Shown: in pieces, positions 1 to 8,645 of the stretch
Layout: each line of letters opens with the position of its first letter
Position numbering within the stretch: position 1 is the stretch's first letter
Source: Deltaproteobacteria bacterium
GTDB taxonomy: Bacteria; Desulfobacterota; BSN033; WVXP01
DNA length: 64,000 bases
Assembly: GCA_019308905.1 (NCBI GenBank)
Contig: JAFDHF010000041.1
Coordinates: 1-64,000, forward strand
Direction of reading: 5' to 3'
The notes under the pieces: generated by a model
What the model was told of the DNA's origin: nothing
Seen by the model: the letters and a program-made list of their open reading frames with translations, nothing else
Databases searched by the model: none
Program-made: the position numbers and the translations under genes

Positions 1-522
1 AATGCTGGTGTCATGGGGGGCGAAGTTCCAAAGTTCGTCCACGTCTGAACGGATGCGGCCGAGATTCAACCTCTGGCTGTAAATGTAGCGCACCTCACCC
101 ACCCCTCCCGAATCGATGAGCTCTTTCACGTAGCGAACGGCAGCATTGAAGAGGAAGGTGTGTCCCACCATGGCGACCCGGTTCTTTCTTCGGGCCAGCT
201 TGCCTATTTCCTCCACCTCTTTCACGGTCCTGGCCAAGGGTTTTTCCACCAGGACGTGCTTGCCCGCTTCCAGGCCCTTCATGGCCAGTTCGAAGTGCGT
301 GGCCACGGGTGTGGCGATGACCAAGGCATCCACCCTGCCGTCCTCAAGAACCCGATCAACATCGCGGGTGGTCTCGACTGCGGGATAGAGCCTTTTCACG
401 TATTCACGCCTTTCTTCTGAGAGCTCGGCGACTCTTGTCACCTCGCATTTCTTGTTGGCCACGAGGTTCCTGAGCAGATTCGGCCCCCAGTAGCCTACGC
501 CGATCTGAGCGATATTCAACAT
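1..522 (-). CDS. Gfo/Idh/MocA-family NAD(P)-dependent sugar dehydrogenase (partial, 3' end outside window)
   Basis: The reading frame opens at an ATG at 522 preceded by a GGGGAG ribosome site and stays open for 174 codons to the window edge, so the C-terminus is missing. The N-terminus has the Rossmann signature IGVGYWGPN, and further on come the family motif EKP (in GKHVLVEKPLA) and an APHD segment where the substrate-binding domain starts. Family members oxidise or reduce nucleotide-activated sugars. It is a paralogue of the dehydrogenase at 10828-11865 (GYWGPNL shared) and is the last visible gene of the EPS operon. The substrate cannot be told from sequence. Confidence 0.85.
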   Translation of the reverse strand, partial: MLNIAQIGVGYWGPNLLRNLVANKKCEVTRVAELSEERREYVKRLYPAVETTRDVDRVLEDGRVDALVIATPVATHFELAMKGLEAGKHVLVEKPLARTVKEVEEIGKLARRKNRVAMVGHTFLFNAAVRYVKELIDSGGVGEVRYIYSQRLNLGRIRSDVDELWNFAPHDTSI

Positions 523-617
523 GACCGATTCTCCCCCCGCGTTTGGTTCAGAACCCCGGATCTTCTCTCGGGAGAGCCGGGTCGAAAAGATACATACAAC
601 GACACCTGATATCGTCT

Positions 618-1814
618 TCACGGTTTGCGCCGCTGTCCCAAGCAATCATAAAACGAGACAAAGTCGTGCCTCCGCTTATGCCAGCCGTACTTTTCCAGAA
701 CGGACTTGGCGCTCTGGGCCTGCCGCTTTCGCCGTGACCTGTCTTTCCAGGTGCGGAGAATAACGCCTGTCAGGGAGTCAAGGTTGCCTGGTTCAAAATA
801 GGATATCGTACCATTGGAGAAGTAATACTGAATCGTCTTAAGCCGCGGAGCAACAACCGGGACTCCGAGCGCCACATATTCGAGCAGCTTGACAGGGAGC
901 ATGAGCTCGGTGGCAGCATTCTTCTTGTTCAGTACCACTCCCAGGTCCATCCCCTTGATGCGCTCCCAGAGGATATCCATGGGGACCACCTGGTTGAAAA
1001 AGATCCTGTCACCCACCCCCAGCTTTCTCGCCAGCTCGACACAGTAAGCCACATAATCGACATCCCCGCCTCCCCAGATATGAAACTCCAGCTTGGGGAT
1101 AGCTGCTGACAGGCCGTGGACGGCCTGAATTCCCAGGTCGATACCAAGCCTCTCCGTGATGGTCCCGTGGTAGACCATCCTGAACGCCCCGGGCCGGTCC
1201 CGCCGGACCTCTTTCCTTTTCCCAGGAACAAAAAGCGCTTCGTCCGGGAAATTCATGGCTATGAACGTCTTGCTCCGGGGAATGCCCCTCCTGACGAGCA
1301 CGGCCCGTTGAACGTGATTCACGCATACGACCCTGTCCGCGAGTGCGCAGCAGATCCTCTCCTCCAGGCAGAGGAGTTTGAAGAGGGCTCCAGAGCAATC
1401 GCCGAACTTTGCCAAGAAGGTCTCCGGCACGGAATCGTGGATGTCGAGGATTATCTTCTTGCCGAGGATCTTGGCCGGAAGGGCACTGAAAACGAGGAAA
1501 TTCGGCATGTTGTGAACGTGTACGACATGCACCCTGCCCCGGAGGGTAAGAACCGCGCACCTCAAAAAAGAAAGATACATGAATCTCAGGTAGGAGACGA
1601 GGTATTTCAGCCTGCTCCTGCCCGTGTACTTCTCCACGTCGAGCTCTTTGACCGAAACCCCGTTCATCCCGTATTGCCGCGGGGTTTTGTACTGCTTGAG
1701 AGCCAGGACGGTCACCTCGAACCTCCCGTCTCTCTGGAGTGTCTCTGCCTCCCGTCTCACCCGCATATCAGTCGGGTACCAGGAGTAAAGAATCATGCAA
1801 ACCCCTTTCTTCAT
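618..1814 (-). CDS. Glycosyltransferase family 4 (GT-B fold)
   Basis: A 398-residue protein with a GT-B layout. The N-terminal half starts with YSWYPTDMRVRREAE, the usual opening of GT4 enzymes acting on bacterial surface glycans. The C-terminal donor-binding half has VYHGTITERLGID at about residues 214-226 and the conserved PVKLLEYVALGVPVVA segment near residues 303-319. It would add one sugar from a nucleotide donor to the growing EPS repeat unit at the inner membrane face. Its ATG overlaps the TGA of the upstream deacetylase gene (ATGA), indicating translational coupling. Donor and acceptor are unknown. Confidence 0.85.
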   Translation of the reverse strand: MKKGVCMILYSWYPTDMRVRREAETLQRDGRFEVTVLALKQYKTPRQYGMNGVSVKELDVEKYTGRSRLKYLVSYLRFMYLSFLRCAVLTLRGRVHVVHVHNMPNFLVFSALPAKILGKKIILDIHDSVPETFLAKFGDCSGALFKLLCLEERICCALADRVVCVNHVQRAVLVRRGIPRSKTFIAMNFPDEALFVPGKRKEVRRDRPGAFRMVYHGTITERLGIDLGIQAVHGLSAAIPKLEFHIWGGGDVDYVAYCVELARKLGVGDRIFFNQVVPMDILWERIKGMDLGVVLNKKNAATELMLPVKLLEYVALGVPVVAPRLKTIQYYFSNGTISYFEPGNLDSLTGVILRTWKDRSRRKRQAQSAKSVLEKYGWHKRRHDFVSFYDCLGQRRKP

Positions 1815-2785
1815 GAACCTGCCACGAATGCCTGGTTGGACCGTGTTTCCGATCCTTCTCGATATTTCTTCCTCGATACTTCTTCCGCCCAGAAGCCAGC
1901 CATCTCCCTCGGAAGCACGTGCCAGAACGAATCTCCGTAATTGGCCCTGACGTACTCGAGGAACTCCATGTAAAGATCCGCAGGGTACTCATCTCTTTCG
2001 AGTTGACCGGCTTCAAAGCTCATGTAGTCCGGGTGCGTGTTCACGAGGGCCATGCCCCCCCGGGAGGCGATCCAGTCCAGCTTGCGTCTCCAAATGTCGA
2101 TGCCTTTTTCCTTCATGAGTACGAAGAGGGTGAAATCCTGCGGCAACGTGTAGGGGAGTTCCACGTACCCTTTCTGTCTCGAATCCCCGTGCACGAAGAA
2201 GGGGAATATCGTCCGAACACCGTCGGCCTGGGGTTCGAAGGGATCCGTGTCGAAGGTAGAGGCATCGTACTCGATTTCGAGCTCGTGGAGCCACTCCAGG
2301 TTGTGATGCATGGAGGGAGAACGGAAACCCACGGCATCCCACTCTCTCAGGTAGTCGTTGATCCGCGAAGCCCGCTCCGAGAACATCTCCCAGGAATTGT
2401 AAAGCTTGCCGTCGTGCTTCAAGCCGTGGACACCGACCTCGAATCCCTGGTTTCTGATGTAGTGGAGGAGTCCGCCCGGCACGTCGCACCTTTCCGGGAC
2501 AAAGTAGAAAGAGGAGCGAAAGCCGAGCTCCTTTTCCATGAACACCAGGTCCCGGCACTTCCTCAAGCCAGCCGCCGTTTCCACGTCGTGGGTCAGGACC
2601 AGGGCGAACCGCTTCCGGCCGGGCCACCCGGCCCATCCCGGGGGTGGGTGTCCTGTACCGTGATCGATGGGCCAGACATGGGCCAGTGATTTCCGCCTGG
2701 CGAGAACTATCCGCCTTCGGAGAAAGATCTGGAGGGAGCGGGGAATGACCGGCTTCAGACAGTAGTAGAAACTATTCCGTGTCAC
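1811..2785 (-). CDS. Polysaccharide deacetylase family protein
   Basis: 324 residues with a GTG start at 2785; no ATG lies near the beginning. The NodB-type metal site is visible: LTHDVET supplies the catalytic Asp and the metal Asp, VHGLKHDG supplies the HxxxH pair, and VGFRSPSMHH and NTHPDYM match later motifs. Such enzymes remove acetyl groups from N-acetyl sugars. Deacetylases of this size are regular members of exosortase-associated EPS loci. It sits between an acyltransferase and a GT4 in the same operon. No signal peptide is evident, so it may act on lipid-linked intermediates in the cytoplasm; that is inference. Confidence 0.85.
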   Translation of the reverse strand: MTRNSFYYCLKPVIPRSLQIFLRRRIVLARRKSLAHVWPIDHGTGHPPPGWAGWPGRKRFALVLTHDVETAAGLRKCRDLVFMEKELGFRSSFYFVPERCDVPGGLLHYIRNQGFEVGVHGLKHDGKLYNSWEMFSERASRINDYLREWDAVGFRSPSMHHNLEWLHELEIEYDASTFDTDPFEPQADGVRTIFPFFVHGDSRQKGYVELPYTLPQDFTLFVLMKEKGIDIWRRKLDWIASRGGMALVNTHPDYMSFEAGQLERDEYPADLYMEFLEYVRANYGDSFWHVLPREMAGFWAEEVSRKKYREGSETRSNQAFVAGS

Positions 2786-2887
2786 TGGAAAACCCGTTGA
2801 TTCGGCCGCTCTCCGGTGGGTTCAAGCCCTTGCGTGAAAAAGCCGAAGGCACCTTCCCCGTGGGACAAGCAGCGGCCTTTGGTACCC

Positions 2888-3379
2888 CTAGAGTTTTCGC
2901 AGGCCCAAAAGAAAGTCCTTGTGACTGGTGCCGTGGACAAGGGGGCGGGTTACCCTGGCTAGGGGTTTGGGCGAGGGATATCCGTACAGGACCCCGGGGG
3001 GCACGTTGGACGTCACCACGGTGCCGGCTGCTACCACGGCTCCTTCGCCTATTGTCACATCGTGCAGGATGACGCAGTGAGGTCCTATGTAGACGTTCTT
3101 TTCTATCACTACCTTGCCGACTTTCTTGCCTGGCTCGTACTTGCCCCAATAGAAATGAGAGAATATGGTGGTCCTGAGCCCGATACCGACGTTGTCTTTG
3201 ATGATGATGTTTTCAGGATGGACCTCGTCTATGTAGACGTACTGGCTTATCCAGACGTTTCTTCCCACCTGGACCCCGCGTATCCTGTGAAGCCAAGGCC
3301 TGAGGGAGTAACCCCCGGGGGCTAAAAACGCGATTTTTGCGAGCAGCCGTTTTATCAAGGCTCCAGCCATCCCGGTCAT
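2888..3379 (-). CDS. Left-handed beta-helix acyltransferase (WcaF/CysE-like)
   Basis: 163 residues with hexapeptide repeats typical of LbH transferases: IIIKDNVGIG, VVIEKNVYIGPHCVI and VTIGEGAVVAAGTVV, followed by the usual GYPSPKPLARV segment that closes the fold. These proteins are trimeric acetyl- or acyl-CoA transferases. In this setting it probably decorates an EPS sugar. The N-terminal 35 residues (KRLLAKIAFLAPG) are basic and hydrophobic, as in membrane-associated EPS acetyltransferases. About 100 bp separate it from the deacetylase downstream; with that enzyme it could set the acetylation pattern. Confidence 0.85.
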   Translation of the reverse strand: MTGMAGALIKRLLAKIAFLAPGGYSLRPWLHRIRGVQVGRNVWISQYVYIDEVHPENIIIKDNVGIGLRTTIFSHFYWGKYEPGKKVGKVVIEKNVYIGPHCVILHDVTIGEGAVVAAGTVVTSNVPPGVLYGYPSPKPLARVTRPLVHGTSHKDFLLGLRKL

Positions 3380-3454
3380 CCCCGTCTATTTCGCAGTGTA
3401 GTGCACTCCGCGTCCGGTTTTCGGGCTCAGAGCTCCAGCCGGGTCTCCGGCACG

Positions 3455-4504
3455 TCAGGCAAAATGCTTGTAGAAGAGTTCCCCGGTGAGACGAACCCCG
3501 AAGGAAGGCATCAGCATCATCGATTTCTTGAGAATCAGAGACCTGGTGGACGCATCCTTCAAGAACCCGGATTCTTGGTCCAGGGGCAGCCTCAGATAGC
3601 TCAACGGTGACTGTTCCGTACCCCACCGGCTCTTGTATTGCATCAATCCCTTGTTGGCTACACCGGTTCTGCCGAAGTCGAACCTCTTGCAGCCCCGTTC
3701 TTGAGCCAGACGGATGGCTTCCCACATGAGCAGTTGATTCGCCCTGAGATGAGCGAGCCTGTCGTCCGAGGCGCCGAACTTGAAGTAGGCCACGTCCTTG
3801 AACCACCCCATTATGATTCCTGATACGAACTCTCCGCGGTGTCTCGCGAGCAGCAGGCTGACCATGCCCTTTGGATGGAGCCCATCCCACACGTTCTTGA
3901 AAAACCGAAAAGGCTGTATGGATACACCCTGTCTCCTTCGAGTCATGAGATGCAGGCGATAGAATGCCTTGAGGTCCTCGTGGTCTTCTCCCGCCGAAAT
4001 CTCGATGTCCACCCGCCGCGCCTTCTTGATGGCCCGCTGGATGCTGCTCTTGTGAAAAGATCGAAATATCGCTCCGAGTCCCCGGTCAAGAGAGAGTTGG
4101 TGGCTGTAGTACTCGGGTTCGGCCTGGGAGTCGATCGCACGGCCCGGCGATCTGAAACAACGAAGCTCGAAAAAGCGCGCGCCAAGCTCGGCCCTGGAGC
4201 GCTCCAGGGCATCGAACAGAAGGTCCAGTTCGGCTTCGTCGTTCACCAGGGGGTCGCAGTAATCCGAAAAGGGATAGGAGACAATCCGCTTCCCCGTGAG
4301 GCGGCTCTTCACGAAGACCGAGCAGACCCCGGCCCGGAGGCCGGAGGACCTGTCTGCGATGATGTGGTACAGGGGCTGATAGCCGTAGGTTTTTCGGATG
4401 ACCTGGTGCCACAGAGAATGGTGAAAGATCGAGCCGAGGGGATGGGCTTCGACGAATTCGTCCCAGGCAGCAGGATCGACTCTGTCAGTGGTTGAGACTT
4501 TCAA
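3455..4504 (-). CDS. GNAT/FemAB-like (BioF2-type) transferase of the EPS locus
   Basis: 349 residues, apparently starting at a TTG at 4504. The fold has two GNAT-like halves. The N-terminal part has HPLGSIFHHSLWHQV, the phrase typical of FemAB-like proteins near exosortase-type EPS genes. The C-terminal half contains LLARHRGEFVSGIIMGW and RFDFGRTG. Classical FemAB proteins transfer amino acids from aminoacyl-tRNA; the EPS-associated branch has no proven reaction. Its position directly after a KAS III/ACP/adenylation module raises the possibility that it takes an activated acyl or aminoacyl group from the carrier proteins (inference). It is separated from KAS III by 113 bp. Confidence 0.75.
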   Translation of the reverse strand: MKVSTTDRVDPAAWDEFVEAHPLGSIFHHSLWHQVIRKTYGYQPLYHIIADRSSGLRAGVCSVFVKSRLTGKRIVSYPFSDYCDPLVNDEAELDLLFDALERSRAELGARFFELRCFRSPGRAIDSQAEPEYYSHQLSLDRGLGAIFRSFHKSSIQRAIKKARRVDIEISAGEDHEDLKAFYRLHLMTRRRQGVSIQPFRFFKNVWDGLHPKGMVSLLLARHRGEFVSGIIMGWFKDVAYFKFGASDDRLAHLRANQLLMWEAIRLAQERGCKRFDFGRTGVANKGLMQYKSRWGTEQSPLSYLRLPLDQESGFLKDASTRSLILKKSMMLMPSFGVRLTGELFYKHFA

Positions 4505-4617
4505 ACCAGGAACTGTCTTGTGGCTCGTAAAATATCGACCGGGTTACCATGGGACGGACTCCGCGGCTTTGTGCAATCGCTGCGCGTTCATGTCTTTTCT
4601 CCGGTCAAAACGGATCG

Positions 4618-5682
4618 TCACCGCTCGATCAGCTCGCAGAACTCAAGTGGTCCTACGTCCATGATCAGCGCTCCCCAGGTGAGCCCCACGCCGAATCCCG
4701 ACATGCAGATCCGGAGTTTCTGCCGGAGAAGCAAGCGGCTTATGTTGTGACAGATGGCGACCGGAATGCAGGCCGAGCTCGAGTTGCCGAACTTCTCGAC
4801 TATGTTGTTCGGCATTTTCTCAACCGGGACGCCGAGTTTCTTGGCCAGCTTGGTCAGCATGAACCGGTTCGGCTGATGGAACATGAAATAGTCGATGTCG
4901 CCGGTTTCCATGGACGCGTACTCGAACACCTGCTTTATCCCCGCTGCAACGTCGGTCTGGGTGAAGGTGAAGACACCCGCACCGTTCATGTGGTAGTCTT
5001 CGTCGCTTCTCCGGTTGCCGTCGGGCAGGACCCGGATCCTGCGGGTCTCCTCGGTAGAGGGCATGCGGAAGGCACCTGCGGGTATGATGAGCCAGTCGAA
5101 GCGGGAGCCGTCGGTCCTCAGGTTCAGGAAGATCTTGCTGTCATCATCGGTGTTCTCGACAACGGTAACCGTGCCTGCGTCGCCGATGAGGGGGTATACG
5201 TTCCGATCCCGCGGAGAGCAGCGCCGGCTCAGGGTGTCCGCATTGAGAAGGACGACCTTGCCCACGTCTGAAAGTTGGAGCAGCATGAACGCCTGGAGAA
5301 GCCCGTACAGGTAGCCGGTGCAGCCGTGGTTGATATCGAAGCAGAGCACCTCGCGCCCGAGGCCCAGCTTGCCGTGCAAGATCGTGGACGTGGGCGGCAT
5401 GAAATGGTCGGGGGTTTGGGTCACCAAAACGATGGCCCCGATCTCATCCGGACTGAGAAGGCCACGCTCAAAGAGGTACCGGAGCCCGAATTCGCACAAA
5501 TCCGATCCGCACGCGTCGCCCGAGACGATCCTGCGCTCGTCGAGTCCGATGGTCTCCTGGAGCTTCAGAGACTTTTCCCTCGAAAAGCCGTAGTTCTCGA
5601 TCTCGTCGAGAAACCTCACGCGGTTCTTCGGCACAACGGAAAGGATCCCGGAGATCCTCTTGTTGGTGAGGGTGATATTCAC
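4618..5682 (-). CDS. Beta-ketoacyl-ACP synthase III (FabH/CerJ-like)
   Basis: 354 residues with a complete thiolase-fold triad: Cys121 (in NHGCTGYLYG), His269 (in FMFHQPNRFM) and Asn300 (in FGNSSSAC). The GTG start overlaps the stop of the ACP gene (GTGA), so the two are translationally coupled. KAS III enzymes condense acyl-CoA with malonyl-ACP; a subgroup works as an acyltransferase onto sugars or amines and keeps the same triad. Its place downstream of two ACPs, an adenylation enzyme and a formyltransferase inside an EPS operon favours a dedicated acyl-transfer role over housekeeping fatty-acid initiation. Which activity applies is not visible. Confidence 0.9.
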   Translation of the reverse strand: MNITLTNKRISGILSVVPKNRVRFLDEIENYGFSREKSLKLQETIGLDERRIVSGDACGSDLCEFGLRYLFERGLLSPDEIGAIVLVTQTPDHFMPPTSTILHGKLGLGREVLCFDINHGCTGYLYGLLQAFMLLQLSDVGKVVLLNADTLSRRCSPRDRNVYPLIGDAGTVTVVENTDDDSKIFLNLRTDGSRFDWLIIPAGAFRMPSTEETRRIRVLPDGNRRSDEDYHMNGAGVFTFTQTDVAAGIKQVFEYASMETGDIDYFMFHQPNRFMLTKLAKKLGVPVEKMPNNIVEKFGNSSSACIPVAICHNISRLLLRQKLRICMSGFGVGLTWGALIMDVGPLEFCELIER

Positions 5683-5954
5683 GGCCCTTCCTCTGTGGAA
5701 AGGGTTTTTTCCCGATTCGGGCTTTCGGCTTCCAAACAGCGGTCCAGGAAGTTCTCGAGGCTCTCGAGATTCCTGAAGTTCTCCCAGGTTACATCCTCTC
5801 CGTCGATGGAGATTGAAAAAGCCTCCTCGAGGGCCACAACAAGGGTCACGATGTCAAAAGAGTCGAGAAGTCCGTCGTGTATGAAGTCACTCGACTCTCT
5901 GAAGTCGTGCTCCGGGTGGATTTCCGCCAACAGTGCAAGCAGCCTGTCGGTCAT
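5679..5954 (-). CDS. Acyl carrier protein (dedicated, copy 1)
   Basis: 91 residues with the 4'-phosphopantetheine attachment motif HDGLLDSFDIVTL, Ser32 being the modification site. The length and acidic helix pattern fit an ACP/PCP. It overlaps both neighbours: its TGA lies in the GTGA start of KAS III, and its ATG overlaps the stop of the formyltransferase gene. It is diverged from the second ACP at 8351-8608, so the operon carries two non-identical carrier proteins. KAS III is its likeliest partner because of the tight coupling. Confidence 0.9.
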   Translation of the reverse strand: MTDRLLALLAEIHPEHDFRESSDFIHDGLLDSFDIVTLVVALEEAFSISIDGEDVTWENFRNLESLENFLDRCLEAESPNREKTLSTEEGP

Positions 5955-6835
5955 CTGGTCTTCTCCTCCGCAATCGATAGTCTGATGATGCCCTCGGGAT
6001 ACAGGATTGCAGCATCACCGGCTTTTCCCTCGGGCCTCTCAACGACTTGAACTCCCCCCTTGGAGAATCGGTTTCCCCTGCTTTCAATTCTGTACTTTCT
6101 CACCACATACCATTTCCCATCGAGACGGATCCGGGGCAGGGGCAGCAGCCTGAAAACCCCGTAGTCCATGCTCCTCAAGAACCGGCCCGCCGTTTTGAAA
6201 TCCCAGGACAGGTCCATTTCGCCACGGTTGGGGACGTCGTTCTTGCCGAATATCCGCCCGCGCGCCTCGCCCTGGGGCCGGCCCTTGTACTCTGGGTCCA
6301 TGAACTCCTGCCAGTGCCGGGCAAAGAGCCGAATCCCCAGAGAGACGGCCCGCATCATCACTTGCAGTGCGGTGTCATCTTCCGACACTTCGAAACCGCC
6401 CTGGCACAGGATGTTGCCCCCATCCACATCCGCGCTCACCAGGTGCCAGGTCACCCCGTGGCGGGCTTCGCCTGCGAAGACGACCCAGGAGGGAATAACC
6501 CGGCCATGGCCGCGGTAATGGGGGAGCAGGGAGTTGTGAAAATTCACGATCCTGAGATTCTCTCTGCCGCAGACGTCTCGGGGGAATATATAGTTGTTGT
6601 TGATGCTGAATACGACCGTGGGCTTGTCCACGAGGCTGAGGCGATGGGTGATCTCGTCACGTGCCGGAGCGGCAAAGGGGATGCCTGCCCTTTCGGCGAA
6701 TCCTGCGAGCCCGGAGAATCCGGCCTTCTCGGTCTCCAAGATGCCCCGTATGGCCACCTCGTTCTGCAGGAGGACGGAAGCGCAATCTGCAGGCATCTTG
6801 CCGAATCCCATGACGATCGCATCAGGAAAGGCCAT
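5951..6835 (-). CDS. Formyltransferase (Fmt/ArnA-type) of the carrier-protein module
   Basis: 294 residues with a GART-type formyl-transfer domain. The catalytic set is present: Asn98 and His100 in VNFHNSLLPHYRGHG and Asp138 in ADVDGGNIL. Such enzymes move formyl from N10-formyltetrahydrofolate to an amino group, as in Met-tRNA formyltransferase, sugar N-formyltransferases and the formylation domain of gramicidin synthetase. The tail of about 100 residues differs from housekeeping Fmt. It overlaps the adenylation gene by 14 bp and the ACP gene by 4 bp. The acceptor could be an aminoacyl-ACP or an amino sugar; the gene order fits the first idea but does not prove it. Confidence 0.85.
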   Translation of the reverse strand: MAFPDAIVMGFGKMPADCASVLLQNEVAIRGILETEKAGFSGLAGFAERAGIPFAAPARDEITHRLSLVDKPTVVFSINNNYIFPRDVCGRENLRIVNFHNSLLPHYRGHGRVIPSWVVFAGEARHGVTWHLVSADVDGGNILCQGGFEVSEDDTALQVMMRAVSLGIRLFARHWQEFMDPEYKGRPQGEARGRIFGKNDVPNRGEMDLSWDFKTAGRFLRSMDYGVFRLLPLPRIRLDGKWYVVRKYRIESRGNRFSKGGVQVVERPEGKAGDAAILYPEGIIRLSIAEEKTR

Positions 6836-8354
6836 CCAGCAATCTTCTCCTGTCGATCTTGCCGTTCGGACCGGCGGGGAGCTTTTCGAGGTGGCGGATT
6901 TTTCGGGGAATCATGTACTTGGGCAGCACCTCTCCAAGGGATCTCTTGAATTCGCCTACGGGAATCTCATCACCGGCTTCGTAGAAGAGAATAATCTCTT
7001 GCTTCTCCCGGTCGTAGGCCGCGCAGCACCTGTCAACATGCGGCACCCCCATGGCTGCCGTCTCGATTTCTCCGAGCTCGATACGCTTGCCCATGTGCTT
7101 TATCTGGCCGTCTTTTCGCCCCACGTACATGATTTCACCGCGCTCATTCCGGTAGACTATATCTCCTGTCCGGTAGATCGGGTCCCTGTAGTCGTTGTGG
7201 AGGGGATTCTGGACGAAGACCTCCCTGGTTTTTTCCTCGTCCCTCCAGTAACCCAGGGCGAGTGAGGACCCTCTGACGCACAGCTCCCCTTGCTCGCCTG
7301 TCCCGGCAGGGCGATCCTTGTCATTCAGAATGAGGATGCCCGAATTGTGGCACGGAAAGCCGATTGGCAGGCTTTCGTGGGGCTCGTATCTGCGATCCAC
7401 GATGAAATAGGTGCAGTCCACCGTGATTTCCGTGGGACCGTACAGGTTCACGTAGAGTCTGTCGGGCAGGTTCTCCTGCCAGTATGCCAGATGCCTGGTG
7501 GGCATGACCTCGCCGGCAAAGACGATCTTCTTGAGATGGGGCAGCCGTTCCGGGGAAAGCAGATCGAACCTGGCGATGTTGACGAGCACCGACGGCACGA
7601 AGAAGACGAAGCTTATCCTGTGCTTCTCCAGGTATTGTATGAGCCTTGCAGGGAAAACAAACAAATCTTCCGGTATGAGACGGAGCTCGGCCCCTGTCGC
7701 CCAGCTCAGGTATATGTCGAGTGTCGAATTGTCGAAGCAAAGGGGAGCCTGGTTGCCGATGACCTCGCCGGCGTCGACCCGGAGCGCCGGGATCGCCCAC
7801 TCTATGTAATCGACAACCCCCCTGTGCGGGACTACCACACCCTTGGGGATGCCGGTGGAGCCCGAGGTGTGCATCACGTAGCACGGGTCGGTGTCGATGA
7901 TCATGTCGGTTGTTGCCCTGGCTTGTCTGATCATCTCTTCAATGGAGAGCCCGCGGCCGGCGGCCGGGAGATCCTCCAGGAAAACCGTCTTTTCCGGGGG
8001 AACCGACAATTCCTGCAGCTCGGGCTCGTATTGCCGCACAGTCACCACACGCCAAGGAAGCAGGTTCCCGAGGATGTTCTGAAGCCGCTTCCTCGGTGAT
8101 TTCCGGTCGACAGGGACATAGAAGTTGCCCGACATCAAGATGCCGGCAAAAGATACGACGGCCGAGGTGGTCTTGGGCAGGTAGACCGCGACCGGCCGGT
8201 TCGTTTGGCCGTCCTTTCTCAAGGCCTCTGCGAGTTTGAACGCCCTTGAAAGGACTTCCGAAAAGGTGACGGTTTCCCTGTCGTCGGAAATGCAGGGCTT
8301 GCCCGGGAACTCCCTGACCGTCTCGTAGAGAAAGCTGATGGCGCTGTTTCTCAT
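6822..8354 (-). CDS. Stand-alone amino-acid-type adenylation enzyme (NRPS A domain / DltA-like)
   Basis: 510 residues from the ATG at 8354, chosen because it overlaps the stop of the preceding ACP gene (ATGA). ANL-superfamily motifs are clear: HTSGSTGIPKGVVVPHRGV (A3), NLYGPTEITVDCTY (A5), YRTGDIVYRNERGEIMYVGR (A7) and the C-terminal GPNGKIDRR lysine. It has no condensation or fused carrier domain, so it should load the separate ACPs in trans, as DltA loads DltC. The substrate cannot be read reliably by eye. It forms one translational unit with ACP2, the formyltransferase, ACP1 and KAS III. Confidence 0.9.
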   Translation of the reverse strand: MRNSAISFLYETVREFPGKPCISDDRETVTFSEVLSRAFKLAEALRKDGQTNRPVAVYLPKTTSAVVSFAGILMSGNFYVPVDRKSPRKRLQNILGNLLPWRVVTVRQYEPELQELSVPPEKTVFLEDLPAAGRGLSIEEMIRQARATTDMIIDTDPCYVMHTSGSTGIPKGVVVPHRGVVDYIEWAIPALRVDAGEVIGNQAPLCFDNSTLDIYLSWATGAELRLIPEDLFVFPARLIQYLEKHRISFVFFVPSVLVNIARFDLLSPERLPHLKKIVFAGEVMPTRHLAYWQENLPDRLYVNLYGPTEITVDCTYFIVDRRYEPHESLPIGFPCHNSGILILNDKDRPAGTGEQGELCVRGSSLALGYWRDEEKTREVFVQNPLHNDYRDPIYRTGDIVYRNERGEIMYVGRKDGQIKHMGKRIELGEIETAAMGVPHVDRCCAAYDREKQEIILFYEAGDEIPVGEFKRSLGEVLPKYMIPRKIRHLEKLPAGPNGKIDRRRLLDGLS

Positions 8355-8608
8355 TTTTTTCCGGGCTTCCCGTTGGTCTCGATGAACTCGCATATCGAGT
8401 CTATGGTCTCGAGCTCTTCGGGCTTCAGCTTGCCCTCGTCGAGGACTATGCCGAAGCGTTCTTCGAGAAAGCTGAGCGTCACGAGGATCGCCAGGGAGTC
8501 GAGAACCCCCGCATCCACGAGCGATTCGTCGTCACGGATGCCGTCGTGAAATCCGTTGTCTGCCAGTTCCTCCATGAAAAAGTTCCTGACGGTTTCCTTG
8601 ATATCCAT
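8351..8608 (-). CDS. Acyl/peptidyl carrier protein (dedicated, copy 2)
   Basis: 85 residues from the ATG at 8608; an upstream TTG at 8641 would add 11 residues without family support. The phosphopantetheine motif is VDAGVLDSLAILV with Ser38 as the attachment site. Its TGA overlaps the ATG of the adenylation enzyme, making that enzyme the likely loading partner. It resembles D-alanyl and aminoacyl carrier proteins in size. It lies 37 bp after the nitroreductase gene. Confidence 0.9.
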   Translation of the reverse strand: MDIKETVRNFFMEELADNGFHDGIRDDESLVDAGVLDSLAILVTLSFLEERFGIVLDEGKLKPEELETIDSICEFIETNGKPGKK

Positions 8609-8645
8609 AGTCAGCCCAGACCTGTGTATGATTGGGTCCAACGCC